A program made the translations under genes and the position numbers. The notes below the pieces were generated by a model. That model ran no database searches, was not told where the DNA came from, and saw nothing but the letters and a program-made list of their open reading frames with translations. 64,000 bases of DNA, from positions 868,001 to 932,000 of the forward strand of contig CAMRHE010000115.1 in assembly GCA_947044405.1 (NCBI GenBank), in the 5' to 3' direction. This document shows positions 1 through 11,674 of the stretch, in pieces. The first letter of the stretch is position 1; every line of letters starts with the position of its first letter. Origin of the DNA: Leptodactylus fallax (lineage: Eukaryota > Chordata > Amphibia > Anura > Leptodactylidae).

Positions 1-925
1 ATTCTATATTCTTGTACGATTCCGGGGATACCAAATTTATACGGTTTTATTTACATTTTAACCCCTTAACAAAAATTCAAATCTTTGCAATAAGAATTTT
101 TTTTCTTAAAGTCGCCATATTCTGACACCCATAACTTTTTTATATTTACATGTGCTGGGATGCATAGGGTGTCTTTTTTGAGGTGTACTTATTAGTTATA
201 CCATTTTGGGGAATGTCTATAGCTTTGATCCCTTTTTATTCACATTTTTATAAGAGGCAAAACAGTGAAAAGATAGCGATTTAGCACTTTTGATTTTTTT
301 TTCCTGCTATAGCATTCACCGTACGGGAAAAATATTTTTATAAGTTTGTAGACTGGGTGTTTTTGGACACATGGATACCTAATGTGTATGTGTTTCACAG
401 TAATATTCTACTTTTATATGTAATCTAGGGAAAGGGGGGGTGATTTTAATTTTAAATTTTTTTTTATTTTTTATTTTTTTAAATACTGTATTTATTAGGC
501 CCCCTATGGGTCTTGTACTCCATGGGTCTGATCACTAATGCAATGCTTTACAAAGGTAATGCATTGCAAAATATTGCCATTTGTATGACAGGCTGCATAA
601 AGCAGCCTGCAATAGGAAGTAATGTCAGACAACCTGGGAGCCTTCAATAGGCAATGGATCACAGGCCCCAGATCTCATTCTGTGTACTGGCTTCCCCACA
701 ATGGTCACGCCTATGCGCTGCCTGGAAAATGGCGCCTTGGTCAGCTTTGACCGAGGAACCAAAAGGTCTTAATGCCCGTGATCAGCGCGGGAACTGATTG
801 TGAGCATTAGTGCCGGGCATTTGCTGAATAATACTATGGCGGCCGATCAACTCCTGAGCAGTCGCCATATATAAATACTCACCATCTGCCGTACTATTAC
901 GGAGGATGTCAGGAAGGGGTTAAAA
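1..925. repeat. long interspersed repeat, cut by the window edge
   Basis: An AT-rich stretch (about 1-480) is followed by a more GC-rich stretch (about 500-925). An AACCCCTTAAC-type motif near 60 is mirrored by AAGGGGTTAA near 915-924, which suggests an inverted-repeat, non-autonomous DNA element. Its style resembles repeats I associate with frog genomes, but I cannot name the family. No convincing coding frame is present. The left end is uncertain because the window starts here. Confidence 0.4.
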
Positions 926-928
926 ACT

Positions 929-2070
929 TTATTTGCATGTGTACGTAAGATATCAGAGTAATAAAAAAAAATCATGGGCTGAAGACGGAGGTTCCTGTTT
1001 CAATGGGATTTTTTAAAAAGTGACAGTGAGAGGCCAGAAATTGTACTTATCAGAGGGAATGAGATTATGATGATAACATGTATAATATTAAAAAAGAAAA
1101 GATTAGGCAAAATGAAAGTTAATAAAGCAGCTGAAAACATGTCTTATATCATCAAATCCTCCGAGATCTGATCTAAATTATTTCCATACCATTATTTCTC
1201 TGAGCCTCTGCCTCCTGATAAGTGAATTCTCTGTTTGGCGACTCCAGAGCAAAAAGTTTTCAAAGTAAATGAAGGCGGTTTTGACATTAGTTTATATAAT
1301 AGGTTGTGTCTTACCCTGCAGATTAATATGTCTGAACAACCTTGTGGGTTGGGGTTAAGAAACTTTGTCTAGGCTCACTTTGCTGGAGTACTGATAAGGA
1401 GAACCTTTTCTAAGCTGACAGGTCTAAGTACCATATACTGAGTAGGATTTATATACAATTCTTAAAAACTATTTTATGGATCTTTAATATGCAATATAAT
1501 GCCTTCTAGACCACATAAAAGTAAGCAACTGGTTTTCATCTCCGTTGATTTTGATTAAGACCTCATTCAGACAGTCATAATACATCTGCATTTTTGCATC
1601 CTTATTACAGTCGCAAGAGTTAGATTTCACAAAGTTTAAGTAACTTAGATTACCATAATACAGATAAAATGTGGCTGCATTATGACCATGTGAATGAAGC
1701 TTTGTGCAAGACGCTTGTACTCTTATGCTGGCCATATACAGGAAAGGGTTTTTCTGGGAGTAAATTATTGATATCCTTAGGTCATCACACAGCTGATCAG
1801 TGGAGGTTCCAGGTGTCGGACCGTCACTGATCTGATATTGATAAGGATAGGCCATCAATATTACAATCCTGGAAAATCTATTTATTGTCAGATGTCAGGG
1901 AGAGAAGAATCAGGATGTTGATGTTCATGTTTATGGGGTTTGTGAAGAAAAGCTTTCAGTCGAACAAGTTTTGAACTGATCAATATCTAATATTTATGGC
2001 CAGCCATAGACAATGGAAAATGTATGATATCACTGAATACTGGGTATTTTGTGTAGCTCTGATAAAAGGT
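929..2070. other. gene-free stretch
   Basis: AT-rich sequence without a coding region I can support. Around 1725-1860 is a piece resembling the short inverted-repeat elements found elsewhere in the window (a GGCCATATAC-type end and a GATCAGTGG-type core). The open frame on the minus strand at 1484-1858 runs through this repeat-like DNA and matches no protein family I know. Confidence 0.5.
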
Positions 2071-2558
2071 AAAGGGGTTGTTTGGGCAAAAATTTTATAT
2101 TTTACATAGGCTGGGGAAGTCAAAAAAAATTAAAAAAAATACATCCTCACCTGTCCCTGGTGCTTCGTTGTCTCCCAGCGTGTTCCAATCCTGCCAGTCC
2201 ATTGTTGTTTTCCAGTGGAAGTCCCCACTACATGTGAACGCTGAGGTCAATCAGCAGGTGCAGCAAAGGACATGTGACGTCACTACCGGTGACATCCTGG
2301 GGTCATTTCCTGATGCCGCTGATTGGCCTCAGTGGTCACGTGACCACTGAGGCCAATCAGCGGCTTCTGTAGAAGGAATCCGGGACGTCACAGCTGGTGA
2401 GGAGTTTCACTTGTAGAAGACACTGGAGCAGCAGGACTTGACCATGCTGGGAGGACAGCAGAGCAATGGGGACAGGTGAGTATGATTTTTTTTTTTTTAC
2501 TATTTTCATCTCCCCCGGCCTATTTTAAAAATATTTTTTTTGCCTGGACAACCTCTTA
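2071..2558. repeat. short inverted-repeat element, AAAGGGGTTGT family
   Basis: It starts with AAAGGGGTTG and ends with the mirror motif GACAACCTCTT. The interior contains a perfect 50-bp palindrome (listed separately). The ends match those of several other elements in the window (39436, 41424, 48190, 49536, 57986), so this is a dispersed non-autonomous family, probably a DNA transposon derivative (MITE). There is no coding capacity. The superfamily cannot be assigned from the ends alone. Confidence 0.6.
2315..2364. repeat. perfect 50-bp palindrome
   Basis: The 25 bases at 2315-2339 are the exact reverse complement of 2340-2364, with no spacer. The centre is GGTCACGTGACC, which contains a CACGTG E-box. 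It lies in the middle of the inverted-repeat element at 2071-2558 and is probably its fold-back core. Confidence 0.95.
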
Positions 2559-4350
2559 GATTAGATTTTTAAAAAATCAAACATTGAAATTTACACACTT
2601 ACCTTACCAATTCTACCCCTACCGACTGCCATTGGGCTTGTTTGTCTACTCATATTGACTTTCCATAAACACTGTTGGATGAAGTCTATCGTAATGACAC
2701 GTCAGGTGACTGTGGAGACTAACTGGTGGCAACACGTGCAAAGAACCTCGGAAGAAGCATACAAATAGTTGGAGACTAAAGTAAAAAAAATTTAGGCTGA
2801 TTTTAACTATAGTAAATGGTATATGCTTTCTAGAACTGTGTCTTGCTCGCCACATTGTGCGAATGTTGGCGGAGTGAGTGAGGGTTGGTTGGGCTGGGAC
2901 TCGGGCACCTCAGCCCAATAGATTCATTAATTCACCTCAGTTTTCTGCCATGAGTTATAATGGAAATCTACACCAGTCTTAATAAATACCAGGTCTAGGC
3001 AGTCACTCTTCAGGGTGTCCATTATTGTACATACAGTAGTCTACAACCATGGTATGTATACCCTTAAGGGAGAAGTCGCTGTGCCTGTCAGAATGTCCTG
3101 TCCTGTAATGAAGTCTGGATTAGCCAGGCTTTTAATTTAGCAGGCACAATGCCATCCATCCACAGACGAAGATTCATTTCTACAGCTACGTCCAGTCCAT
3201 TTCTTAAACATACTGGGTGTTCTATGAGGTTGCGTAACACTAGAAGAAACTGTTTATATTCTTCCTCTGTCCGCTGCATGACATGGATCTCATTATTGTA
3301 CATTTTAATACAATATTCTAAGAATCTATTCCCCTAAGACATCACTGGATATTGTGGTTAAATGCAATCAACAAGCTTCTGAGGTCACTTCTAAGTAACA
3401 CAGCGGATTGTATTGTAGGTCTATTCGTTTCTTGTAACCCACACAATAGTTCATCTCCCGAAACCTTCATCATTATCAATATAGTTGATGCTGAGGACAG
3501 GTCGCTACGTATTTTTTCTTACGCACATGCTGCAGAGAACTGTATTTATACCTCAAGTTAAAAGAGAACAATAAGAGTATATTATTCCAAGAAATCACGC
3601 TTGCGGTCATTGGATATTCTGGGTGACTTCCATATTTTTTCAATTTGCCATGGTGGCTGACACTCGAAAACTTTATTTTACATTTAAAGTTATGAGATGC
3701 TATAGGCATAGGGAAGTTTTTCTGTTGCATTCTAAATGAACGGCCCAAAAATTTGCAGCATGCTCCACCAGACTCTAATGCAGAATATCTGACATAATAC
3801 ATCCAATGCAACCATGGTGGAGAGAAATTACTTCCTACCTGTGAGGAAGAAACTTTGTAATATATCTCATTAAAGAAATATGTTTTATTTTCCACTTTTT
3901 GGCCTGAGTTACATTCTACATATTAGTCTAAGAGGCTGGTAGAAAAGACACTCAAATAATTGCTGCTACCTAAGTTATAATTAAAATAACAGTAAATGTA
4001 AAACACATGTGAAATAACATTTAGAAACATTAGTGTACACAAAGACTGTATATTTGTTATGGAGACATTGGTAAAATCCCATAAGCAGTAGCCAAGTAAT
4101 ACAAATGCACTTCTTTCTACTACAAAATTACTTGGAGACAAGAAACATCCTAATGTTGGGGTTTTCCTGAAGATAACTTTCATGCCAGGTTCAGCAATAT
4201 ATCTTAAAAAGCATATTTTGCCAAGAAAATTTTAAAAATTCCATTATTGTGTAGAAAAAACAGGTACCTTAACATCATATTTCTTCTCTGATCTCAGCCA
4301 GACGTATTCCCAGCAATCTATTCGTCATACCCCTTATACCTACTTATCTA
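2559..4350. other. gene-free stretch
   Basis: No gene or clear repeat boundary seen. The short open frames here have no recognisable domain, no plausible splice context and ordinary AT-rich composition. Confidence 0.45.
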
Positions 4351-4655
4351 TTAAAGGGAACATGACATCTGTTTTGTTGCCTGTAAAGCGGCAGTATGTC
4401 TTTATGCTGATGGGGTTTAGGGCCCCAAAACTGGTGACCTCAGTCCTGTCTGTCGCACATTCATCTTTTTCTTATATTGTAATCTGTTGGAGATGAGTCC
4501 TGACCTTCACCTTCACCTCCAGTAACTCTTGATGTATGCGCAGTGCTCCACTGAACACCTCACATCACTGCACATCCCTAGATGTGAGACCCTAAACCCC
4601 AGAAGCATAAGGACATGTTTCTGGTTTAGAACCCAAAACTTGGTTTCCCTCTAAA
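4351..4655. repeat. short inverted-repeat element
   Basis: The left end (TTAAAGGGAACATGACATC) and inner block (GGGTTTAGGGCCCCAAAAC) are mirrored on the right by TTTAGAACCCAAAACTTGG and TTTCCCTCTAAAG. This fits a MITE-like element without coding capacity. Boundaries are approximate. Confidence 0.5.
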
Positions 4656-4727
4656 GTGGTTGTTCAGTCATGTAATGCAAAAAAAAAAAAAAACGCTTGG
4701 AATGTTCTAAAGAAATTAAAGGGAGTA

Positions 4728-4924
4728 AATTGGTTATAATCCTAATCCCAGTACTTTGTAGAGATGATTCTACATAATATGCCTCTGCTATTCCGCTTTG
4801 GAGCCCCATTTTTATAAATTACACTTATCCCCTCAATTGCATATGCATGAAATGGCCTTTTTTAGATATTTGGAAACTGTAGAATCACCTCTACAAGGTA
4901 TTCACATTAGGTTTATAACAAATT
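4728..4924. repeat. short inverted-repeat element
   Basis: Left block AATTGGTTATAATCCTAAT and TTTGTAGAGATGATTCTAC are mirrored by GTAGAATCACCTCTACAA and ATTAGGTTTATAACAAATT. The arms are imperfect and about 50 bp long. No coding capacity. Likely a small non-autonomous DNA element. Confidence 0.55.
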
Positions 4925-5086
4925 TATAGCTCACAGACTTACCTTAAAGAAAAATACTTAACTTAATGATTCCCATCCTCTCCTGTTCCACCTTTTCTGG
5001 ATCCACCTGCAAGTCTCCAAGGTATTTTGGTCTCCATCAATGATGGACAAACATTCACTGTGTTACCTTGCTATATGAGAGGGACC

Positions 5087-5536
5087 TTAAAGAGGACCTT
5101 TCACAACTTCCAACAAGTCCAGCTCTTTACATCAATTAATAATCGCGGCTCCACTGATTCTGGCTCAGTTGGATTTTTCTCTAGCCCCCACCATTCCTGA
5201 CAATCAATGCTGTTACTTTTGGTGCTTGATATGTTATTTAGGATCTGTACTGTCAGGGAGCAGTGTCAGGAAGGAGCAGACAAGGGGTGTAATTCTGAGC
5301 TCTGACACTGACTGCCTCTGATTGGAGATCTGAATCAAGCCCACTGCCTGACACCATCATTCTGACATTACAGAGTCTAAATAGCACATCAGGCATCAAA
5401 ACCAACTGCACTTGTTGCTCGGGAATGGTGGGGTCTAGAGAGAAAATTCCAATTATGCAGGAATCAGTGGAGCAGAGACTATTAACAGATGAACTAAGAA
5501 CTTGGATGGGTGGAGGTGGTGAAAGGTCCTCTTTAA
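5087..5536. repeat. inverted-repeat element, TTAAAGAGGACC family, copy 1
   Basis: It begins TTAAAGAGGACCTTTCAC and ends GTGAAAGGTCCTCTTTAA, so the termini are exact mirrors. The two halves are also largely complementary (for example the CCACTGATTCTGG block against CCAGAATCAGTGG-like sequence). TTAA at both ends could be a piggyBac-type target duplication, but it is part of the palindrome, so this stays open. Other copies are at 7581, 16465 and 28759. Open frames across it are repeat artefacts. Confidence 0.7.
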
Positions 5537-7580
5537 AAGGCCATTTAGGGCATTCAGTTGGTTGTTGATGGTATGTTATAGCAATAGACATGTAAAAAGA
5601 CAGATTCTGGGAATTTGTACGGAAGGGTATGTGTATGTACACGTCATTGACAGCCATCAAGGAATTCGGAATTAACCTGGTATTTGGTGCTATTTTTGGA
5701 GACACTGGATCAGCAGTATACTTCAGCTATTAGATGCTACAGACATGGGCCAAATATATGTACAGTATATACTTGCATGAAGCGATAATACCAAATGTCT
5801 TTATAAGGTCTGAATGATGTGGAGCACTTTGCACCGTCAATGTATCTCTCCTATACCACAACAATAAGTCAGCAGCGTCTCTGTCATATTGAAATTAGTA
5901 ATGACATCTGCCAGGAGCCATAATGTGCATAATATAGCGCACGTCCCACATGCCCACATGCCTTGTCTTAGCTGCATATCCTTTGGTACAGTACGTGCTT
6001 GCAGAGAAGCCTGCTCATAAATGAATCCACCATCCCCGCTCCTTATCTCCTGCTGTGCCTAGTAATCGAGCTGGTTGCTACAGCAAGTGACACAAACTCC
6101 TAGCGGCTATGCCTGTTTTATTGTATAGACTATGCACATCCCACCATGCATTCACATAACACATTGCTTTTTATCACCTCCGGCCTGCAGGGTGTCAATT
6201 GCACTTGAGTGGAAACTAGAGGCGATTCACGCTGGGATTATGGCGCTCGCACGTGATACTCTATTAAATCCTTTATAGATTGGGAAGTGATGTTAATGGG
6301 ACTGGGGGCTTGTGTCAGCTCTGTAATACCTACTATATTGTCAACACATGTGAATTTAAAGTTCACTTATAATGTGTATTGCTAATGTTGTTGCTGTTGG
6401 TTGGTCTTAATACAATGTACTAGACTGGGGGATATACTGACCCTAAATAAAAATAAATCTATAATTTATTTGTACCCTATTGCAGAAAATACTATTGAAT
6501 GAAATCTATAGATTATAATGGAGAGAATAATATGAATGCTTAATGTCCTTACTAATACTGATTGGCCATTTTGCCTGACAAGACGATGGTTTCTGAACCC
6601 TAATACTGATTTGTGGAAGCATAAGAGTAACCTGTAAGAGGGTTGAAAATTGTCATATCCTTGAACTGTGGAAATGGATTATTGTTGGGCCCAATAATAT
6701 GGTTATGCTGCCATCTCTTGTTATAACAGTTCATATATGTCCATTGTAATACTGATAATACCATATTTCTGATGCTGCGTATGTTACATTGGTGCAAATA
6801 CCAAATATCACATACCCTTGTGCAGGATGTGTGTGTCAAAAGCAGGCCTCCAGGCGGTAGTATGATAGAAGGTAAGGGAAGAGTAGTGCTTACAAATTGG
6901 CACATCACCTCAAGGAAGACTGATGCAATGAGATAGGTGCTCCACCTTAGACAGCAGTGACAGGTGATGCTGGTTTTGGGTCACATGAGACTGGTGAGCC
7001 TTGGGATCCAAACAGGTGACAAAATCCTGACATTAGTGGGCTAAATCTATTAACCTTGTGTGGCCCTAAGCTTACTTGAGACTGGTGAGAGACCAAGTCC
7101 TGACTACCTGAAACTACTTGAGACTGGTGAGAGACCAGTCCGGTGAAAAGTGACCTGTATAGTTACAAGCAAGCATAACATCCTGGAAATGCATTAATAG
7201 GTCAATGCCTGTTGTTACTGCTGTGTGGACAAAAGAGAACCTGAGAAAGACTGAGACTGAGATGTGCACTTAGCCACGGCCATATAGTGCAAGGCTGGAG
7301 GCCAGGATAGAGTGAACTTGCTACAAAGTAAATCACACTTGGCAATCTTTCTGAGAGAAGGAGAGGGATATATTTTGAGAGACTGCTGCAGCACAGGGGG
7401 GGCCAGCACTGGACTGTGTGCTGTTGTTACCGGCAACTGTCTACAGGAATAATTTGCTAGAGTCCTGTTATGCCAAGCTCTTTGTTTTTGTAAAGATGTC
7501 TAACCGGAAAGTCTGTGCTCTCTTTGAGAGACTGCCAGTAACCACCAAGCTTGTTGCCTTTTGTAATACTCTTGTAACTT
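5537..7580. other. gene-free stretch with a short tandem duplication
   Basis: No gene seen. Around 5780-6260 the sequence is of balanced composition without an obvious repeat. At 7074-7140 a 26-bp block starting ACTTGAGACTGGTGAGAGACC occurs twice, with a 41-bp offset. Confidence 0.5.
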
Positions 7581-7789
7581 TTAAAGAGGACCTTTCACAA
7601 CTTCGAGGAATGCCCCCCCCCCCGACATTACTCTTCAATGGCCTTGTACTGTCAAAGGAGACGTTCCTTACCACCCAGCGATGACTCTGAGCAGTAAGGC
7701 CTGCCCTTTTGACAGTGAAGGGATAACGGTGCCGAAACTAATCACTCTGATACCTCTGGCACCTGGGTGCGACAAGAAAGGTCCTCTTT
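7581..7789. repeat. inverted-repeat element, TTAAAGAGGACC family, copy 2
   Basis: Starts TTAAAGAGGACCTTTCAC and ends GAAAGGTCCTCTTTT. It is shorter than copy 1, with a different interior that includes a C-rich tract (about 7614-7622). A non-autonomous element sharing only the termini with the other copies. Confidence 0.6.
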
Positions 7790-10783
7790 TATCACATTGC
7801 CCACATGTAAGATCCTGGTGACCACAAAGTTTGTTTAAACTCTCAGATATTGGACAATATGATACAAAGAACAGTGATTCTGGTGCCATATTAAAGATGC
7901 TATTTCTCATTTTTCATATGACACTAAGATCACAGTCCAACCTGTATTATTTACATAGATATCACCAGGGCCGTAACGATTGTGGATGCAGGAAGTGCAA
8001 CCAAAAGGGCAGGGGGCCCATGGCCAGATGGACTTGGCCGAGGCTCTGCAACATCTTGACAGTGGCCAGGGAAAGCTTGATTTACCCACCGATTTCCCCC
8101 TTCTAAAGATACCACAAGTCTGGAAACAGAGATCTGGCAGCTGATCTCTGCTGCCAGGATGTATTATAGTTACAAGGGAGACAGAGCCGGGTATTAGGCT
8201 TTCCCCAACCGCTGTCATGAAATGGAGTGAGAACCCCCTCTGTGTACGACCATTTTAAAGGGTTATTCTGTTTACCTGCAATAGCAAGATTGGTAATCAA
8301 TAAGAGATCAGTGAGGGTTCAACACATGGGCCCCCTACAGATCATCTCTTAAATGCCTTTGCCTAAGGTGTACCCTTTATTTCCTGCCCCGTGGTGTTCC
8401 TTCAGGCTTTGCCTCTAGGTTAGGAATAGAGATAAGCAAACCTCTAAAGATTTGTTTTGTTTCGGGTTTGGGACCAAGATTTGTTTCAGGTTGGACAAGT
8501 TTGGTACGAACCACAGCTTAAATTGGCTAAAAACATAGCTTATAACACAGTCAACTCCTATCTATCCAAATGCTAGCTCTCTAAGGCAAACACAGCTGAA
8601 GTTGTCAAAGTGACATGTATGTCTATGGAAAAACGGATGGTAAGCAGTGGATACAAACTCCGAGTTTAACCATACATTGCGCTGACACTCTCTTTTACGC
8701 ATTGTAACATTTAAAACTCTTCAAAAATTACCCTTTTATGGGGGGAAAGGTTCTTGACCATGGTTGTTTAGACACATATTGCAAAAAGCAATGGTTTTGA
8801 TGACTTGTAAGTGCTACAGGGGTTATTTGGGAGGCAAATTTGTGGCTGTGAGCCACTTGAAAGTGATGAAGAACTGACTTTTTAAATAAAAAAAAATACC
8901 ACCAACGATTATCCCTTTATGGGAGCAGATGTGAAATCAAAATGGGTTTGGTTGTTTGATGGCAACACTTTGGTCACCAACAGTGTACTATAGTGTAATG
9001 TGATGGTCCAGGCCACAGGACATGTCTGGCTGAGTGGTGGCAGTGGTGGTAGCTGTGGGAACATGTGTGGCAGTATGGCATGGATTAATATGATGGACCA
9101 GGGCGCAGGACATGTCTGGCTGAATGGTGGCTGAGCTGGCAGCTGTGGAAGTATGGTCTTCCCCCTTAAATAACAGAGATTTTTTTCAGATTATTGCACG
9201 TTGTGAAACTATTTATTGGATGAACAACAAAAAACACTGTATATTGGGTGAGCATACTCCCCCCCTTAAATTAAAGAGAGATTTTCCTGATTGGCACAGG
9301 ATGAATCAGCGTTTTGCTGTTAGAACAGCAGTTTGTACGTATTTAATGAAAATACTTTTAACTCTTGCCCCAAAAAACTCTTAAGAAAAAAATTTTTAAA
9401 TAACAGGACTGACTTTTTCAGCAAAAACTAAGTTAAACAATCTGTGGACAGATCAAACTTCTCTATTACAAAACAGACTTAGACAAAATTAGATTATTGC
9501 CAATGAAAGCGTTAACTATCTTTTGTTTGTCTGTACTATTGCTGCAGTCAGGCTCACACAGCGCAAATATTCTCCCTCACTCTGATCTATGATTTCTATC
9601 ACTAATCTGCTTGCAATTGATTAAATCTGACTAAACTGTATTCTAATTCTTCTATTCCTATCTCTATTGCAAGCTTTGCAATACTCAGTTCTCTGTATTA
9701 TGCAGTGATAAATAACACATCAATCCCTTACTTCCACCATCACCGAAATGCCTTGTGTTCCTGCCTACATAACTTTATATATTGTATATGACATCAGCAC
9801 TGTAAGGTGTCTACCTACCACTGACTATAGGCTGAGATGCTCTCAGGTGGTGCCAGAACATCCCATAGAGACTCACAAGACAAGCCATTTTAGTTCTTCC
9901 AAGATGAATTGCCATTTATTCGGTTTTGTTAAAAACCAAGCAATTTGGAATATTCGAGTTGTGCTCTGTGACGAACTGGGTCACTCATCTCTAGTTAGGA
10001 GGAACATGTATTGTATATTTATTTCTGGTAAATCTTTTTATTTTGTTAAAACTCAGACACTATAATGCTTGTGTCTTGGGTAAGAGTAAAATTAAAACTC
10101 ACAGACCCCCATGGCAAGAATACATTGAATAGATAGGCATAATATAACAGTAAAAACTCAATACATTTTTTATTAGAAATGTTGCAGTTTTTTTTTTTTG
10201 CTGTTGATATTGCCATAAATTGGCCACATATCTGGAGTTAATCCAGCGCCAAATCAGCATGTGATACATGTGCATTTCTCTGCAGGTTTGCTATTGATAT
10301 AAATCCTTAAAATTCACAGTATAAATCCACAACAAATCAGTATCATTATGTCAAATGGAACTATGAAAAGCAATTGATATGAGCCTTGAAACAACATGAA
10401 ACGTTCCATCTATATAACCACACATCTGCTGCTCTAAACTCTGTCCAAACACTAAAACCGCATTCTGAGTTTCCCAGTGACAGAACGATTCAGAATCACC
10501 TTCTAAGTGTAAGTGTTACAGATATAATTTATTAGAATAAATAAAGATATGCTGACATGCGGGTTCTGGGGAACGTGAACTGTTTGCTCTTAACAAGGCT
10601 CTGTAGGATATACAAGCAGAGACACGAATGAGCTTGGTCAAGGGAGTTTGCGTTGTAGATCTGTTGGTTGCAGCGATCACAACTACACCTAGGCTCCTAT
10701 ACCTATTGGGGTCTAGAGACATCTCACAAATTTATACACATTAAGCTGTTAACTGATTTAATAAATAAATAATGCTTCTTGCT
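7790..10783. other. gene-free stretch
   Basis: No gene recognised. About 8258-8350 resembles the end of the AAAGGGGTTGT-type elements. The rest is AT-rich sequence with only short random-looking open frames. Confidence 0.45.
9001..9150. repeat. tandem duplication with a 90-bp period
   Basis: The block at 9001-9060 (TGATGGTCCAGGCCACAGGA, then CATGTCTGGCTGAGTGGTGG) recurs at 9091-9150 with a few changes. Two imperfect copies. No coding signal. Confidence 0.7.
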
Positions 10784-11163
10784 ATAGTAATGTGCAAAAG
10801 TTTTAAGCAGGTGTGAAAAAAAATGCAGAAAAGTAAGAATGCTTTCAGAAACAGAAGGGATAATAGTTTATTTTTGTCAATTAACAAAATTAAGTGAATG
10901 AAGAAAAGAGAAGTCGAAATCTCATCAATATTTGGTGTGACCTTTGCCCTTTGCCTTCCATCTATTCATCTATGTACAATTTCAGACAGACTGGATGATG
11001 TTGAGATCAGGGCTCTATGGGGGCCATATCATCACTTCCAGGGCTCCTTATTCTTCTTTACGCTGATAACAGTTATTAGTGACATTGACTGCAGAAGAAA
11101 TTTGGATTAACATTTCACCTTTGTTCATTCTCTTCATTGATATAAACTTTTGCACAGTACTGT
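10784..11163. mobile_element. degraded Tc1/mariner-like element
   Basis: Its ends are complementary: ATGTGCAAAAGTTTTAAGC near 10789 mirrors AAACTTTTGCACAGTACTG near 11145-11162, each next to TA. The interior is only about 380 bp and resembles the internally deleted Tc1 copies common in vertebrates, including a piece that reads like antisense transposase. The open frame at 10898-11110 is not functional. This is a separate family from the Tc1 copy at 61532. Confidence 0.6.
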
Positions 11164-11632
11164 ACATACTCATCTACTACATGGACTGACAGTTTTGAAC
11201 GTCTCCTTCTCAGGTTTCAGAAATGTACATTACAGTTTACCCCTAGCAGGAGACGTTCCATGAAGCTGCAAAAGTAGCAACCACTTAAACAACTTTAACT
11301 CCAGAACTACAGGGGCTAGAGTTGTGCGATCTTGGTCTTATTTTAAAGCCACGACTCTTGGCTTTCAAAAAAATGTATCCCCAGTAGATCCCAAGATATC
11401 AATGGTTGAAGTAGAGCTGCATATACTTCCAGCTTTCACTTCAATCGGTGTGTAGAGAGAAGAAAATAATTTATTCACTTATTCTTTTATCCCTGTGACT
11501 TTAAATGACTCTTGGGAAGGGGGTACCATTGACTTTTGTTCATGATATCAACCCCATCATTAATTAGAGAGCATGTTTGCCATTTAACCCCTTAGATGCT
11601 GCATTCAATGCTGACTGAAGTACCAAAATAAA

Positions 11633-11674
11633 AAAATTGGTAAAAGAAAATTGGTAAAAGAAAATTGGTAAAAG
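11633..11674. repeat. 14-bp tandem repeat, 3 copies
   Basis: The unit AAAATTGGTAAAAG occurs three times head to tail. A simple A-rich minisatellite. Confidence 0.9.

Noticed and set aside
5253..5705. 150-codon minus-strand frame
   Set aside because: Mostly inside the TTAAAGAGGACC fold-back element at 5087-5536.
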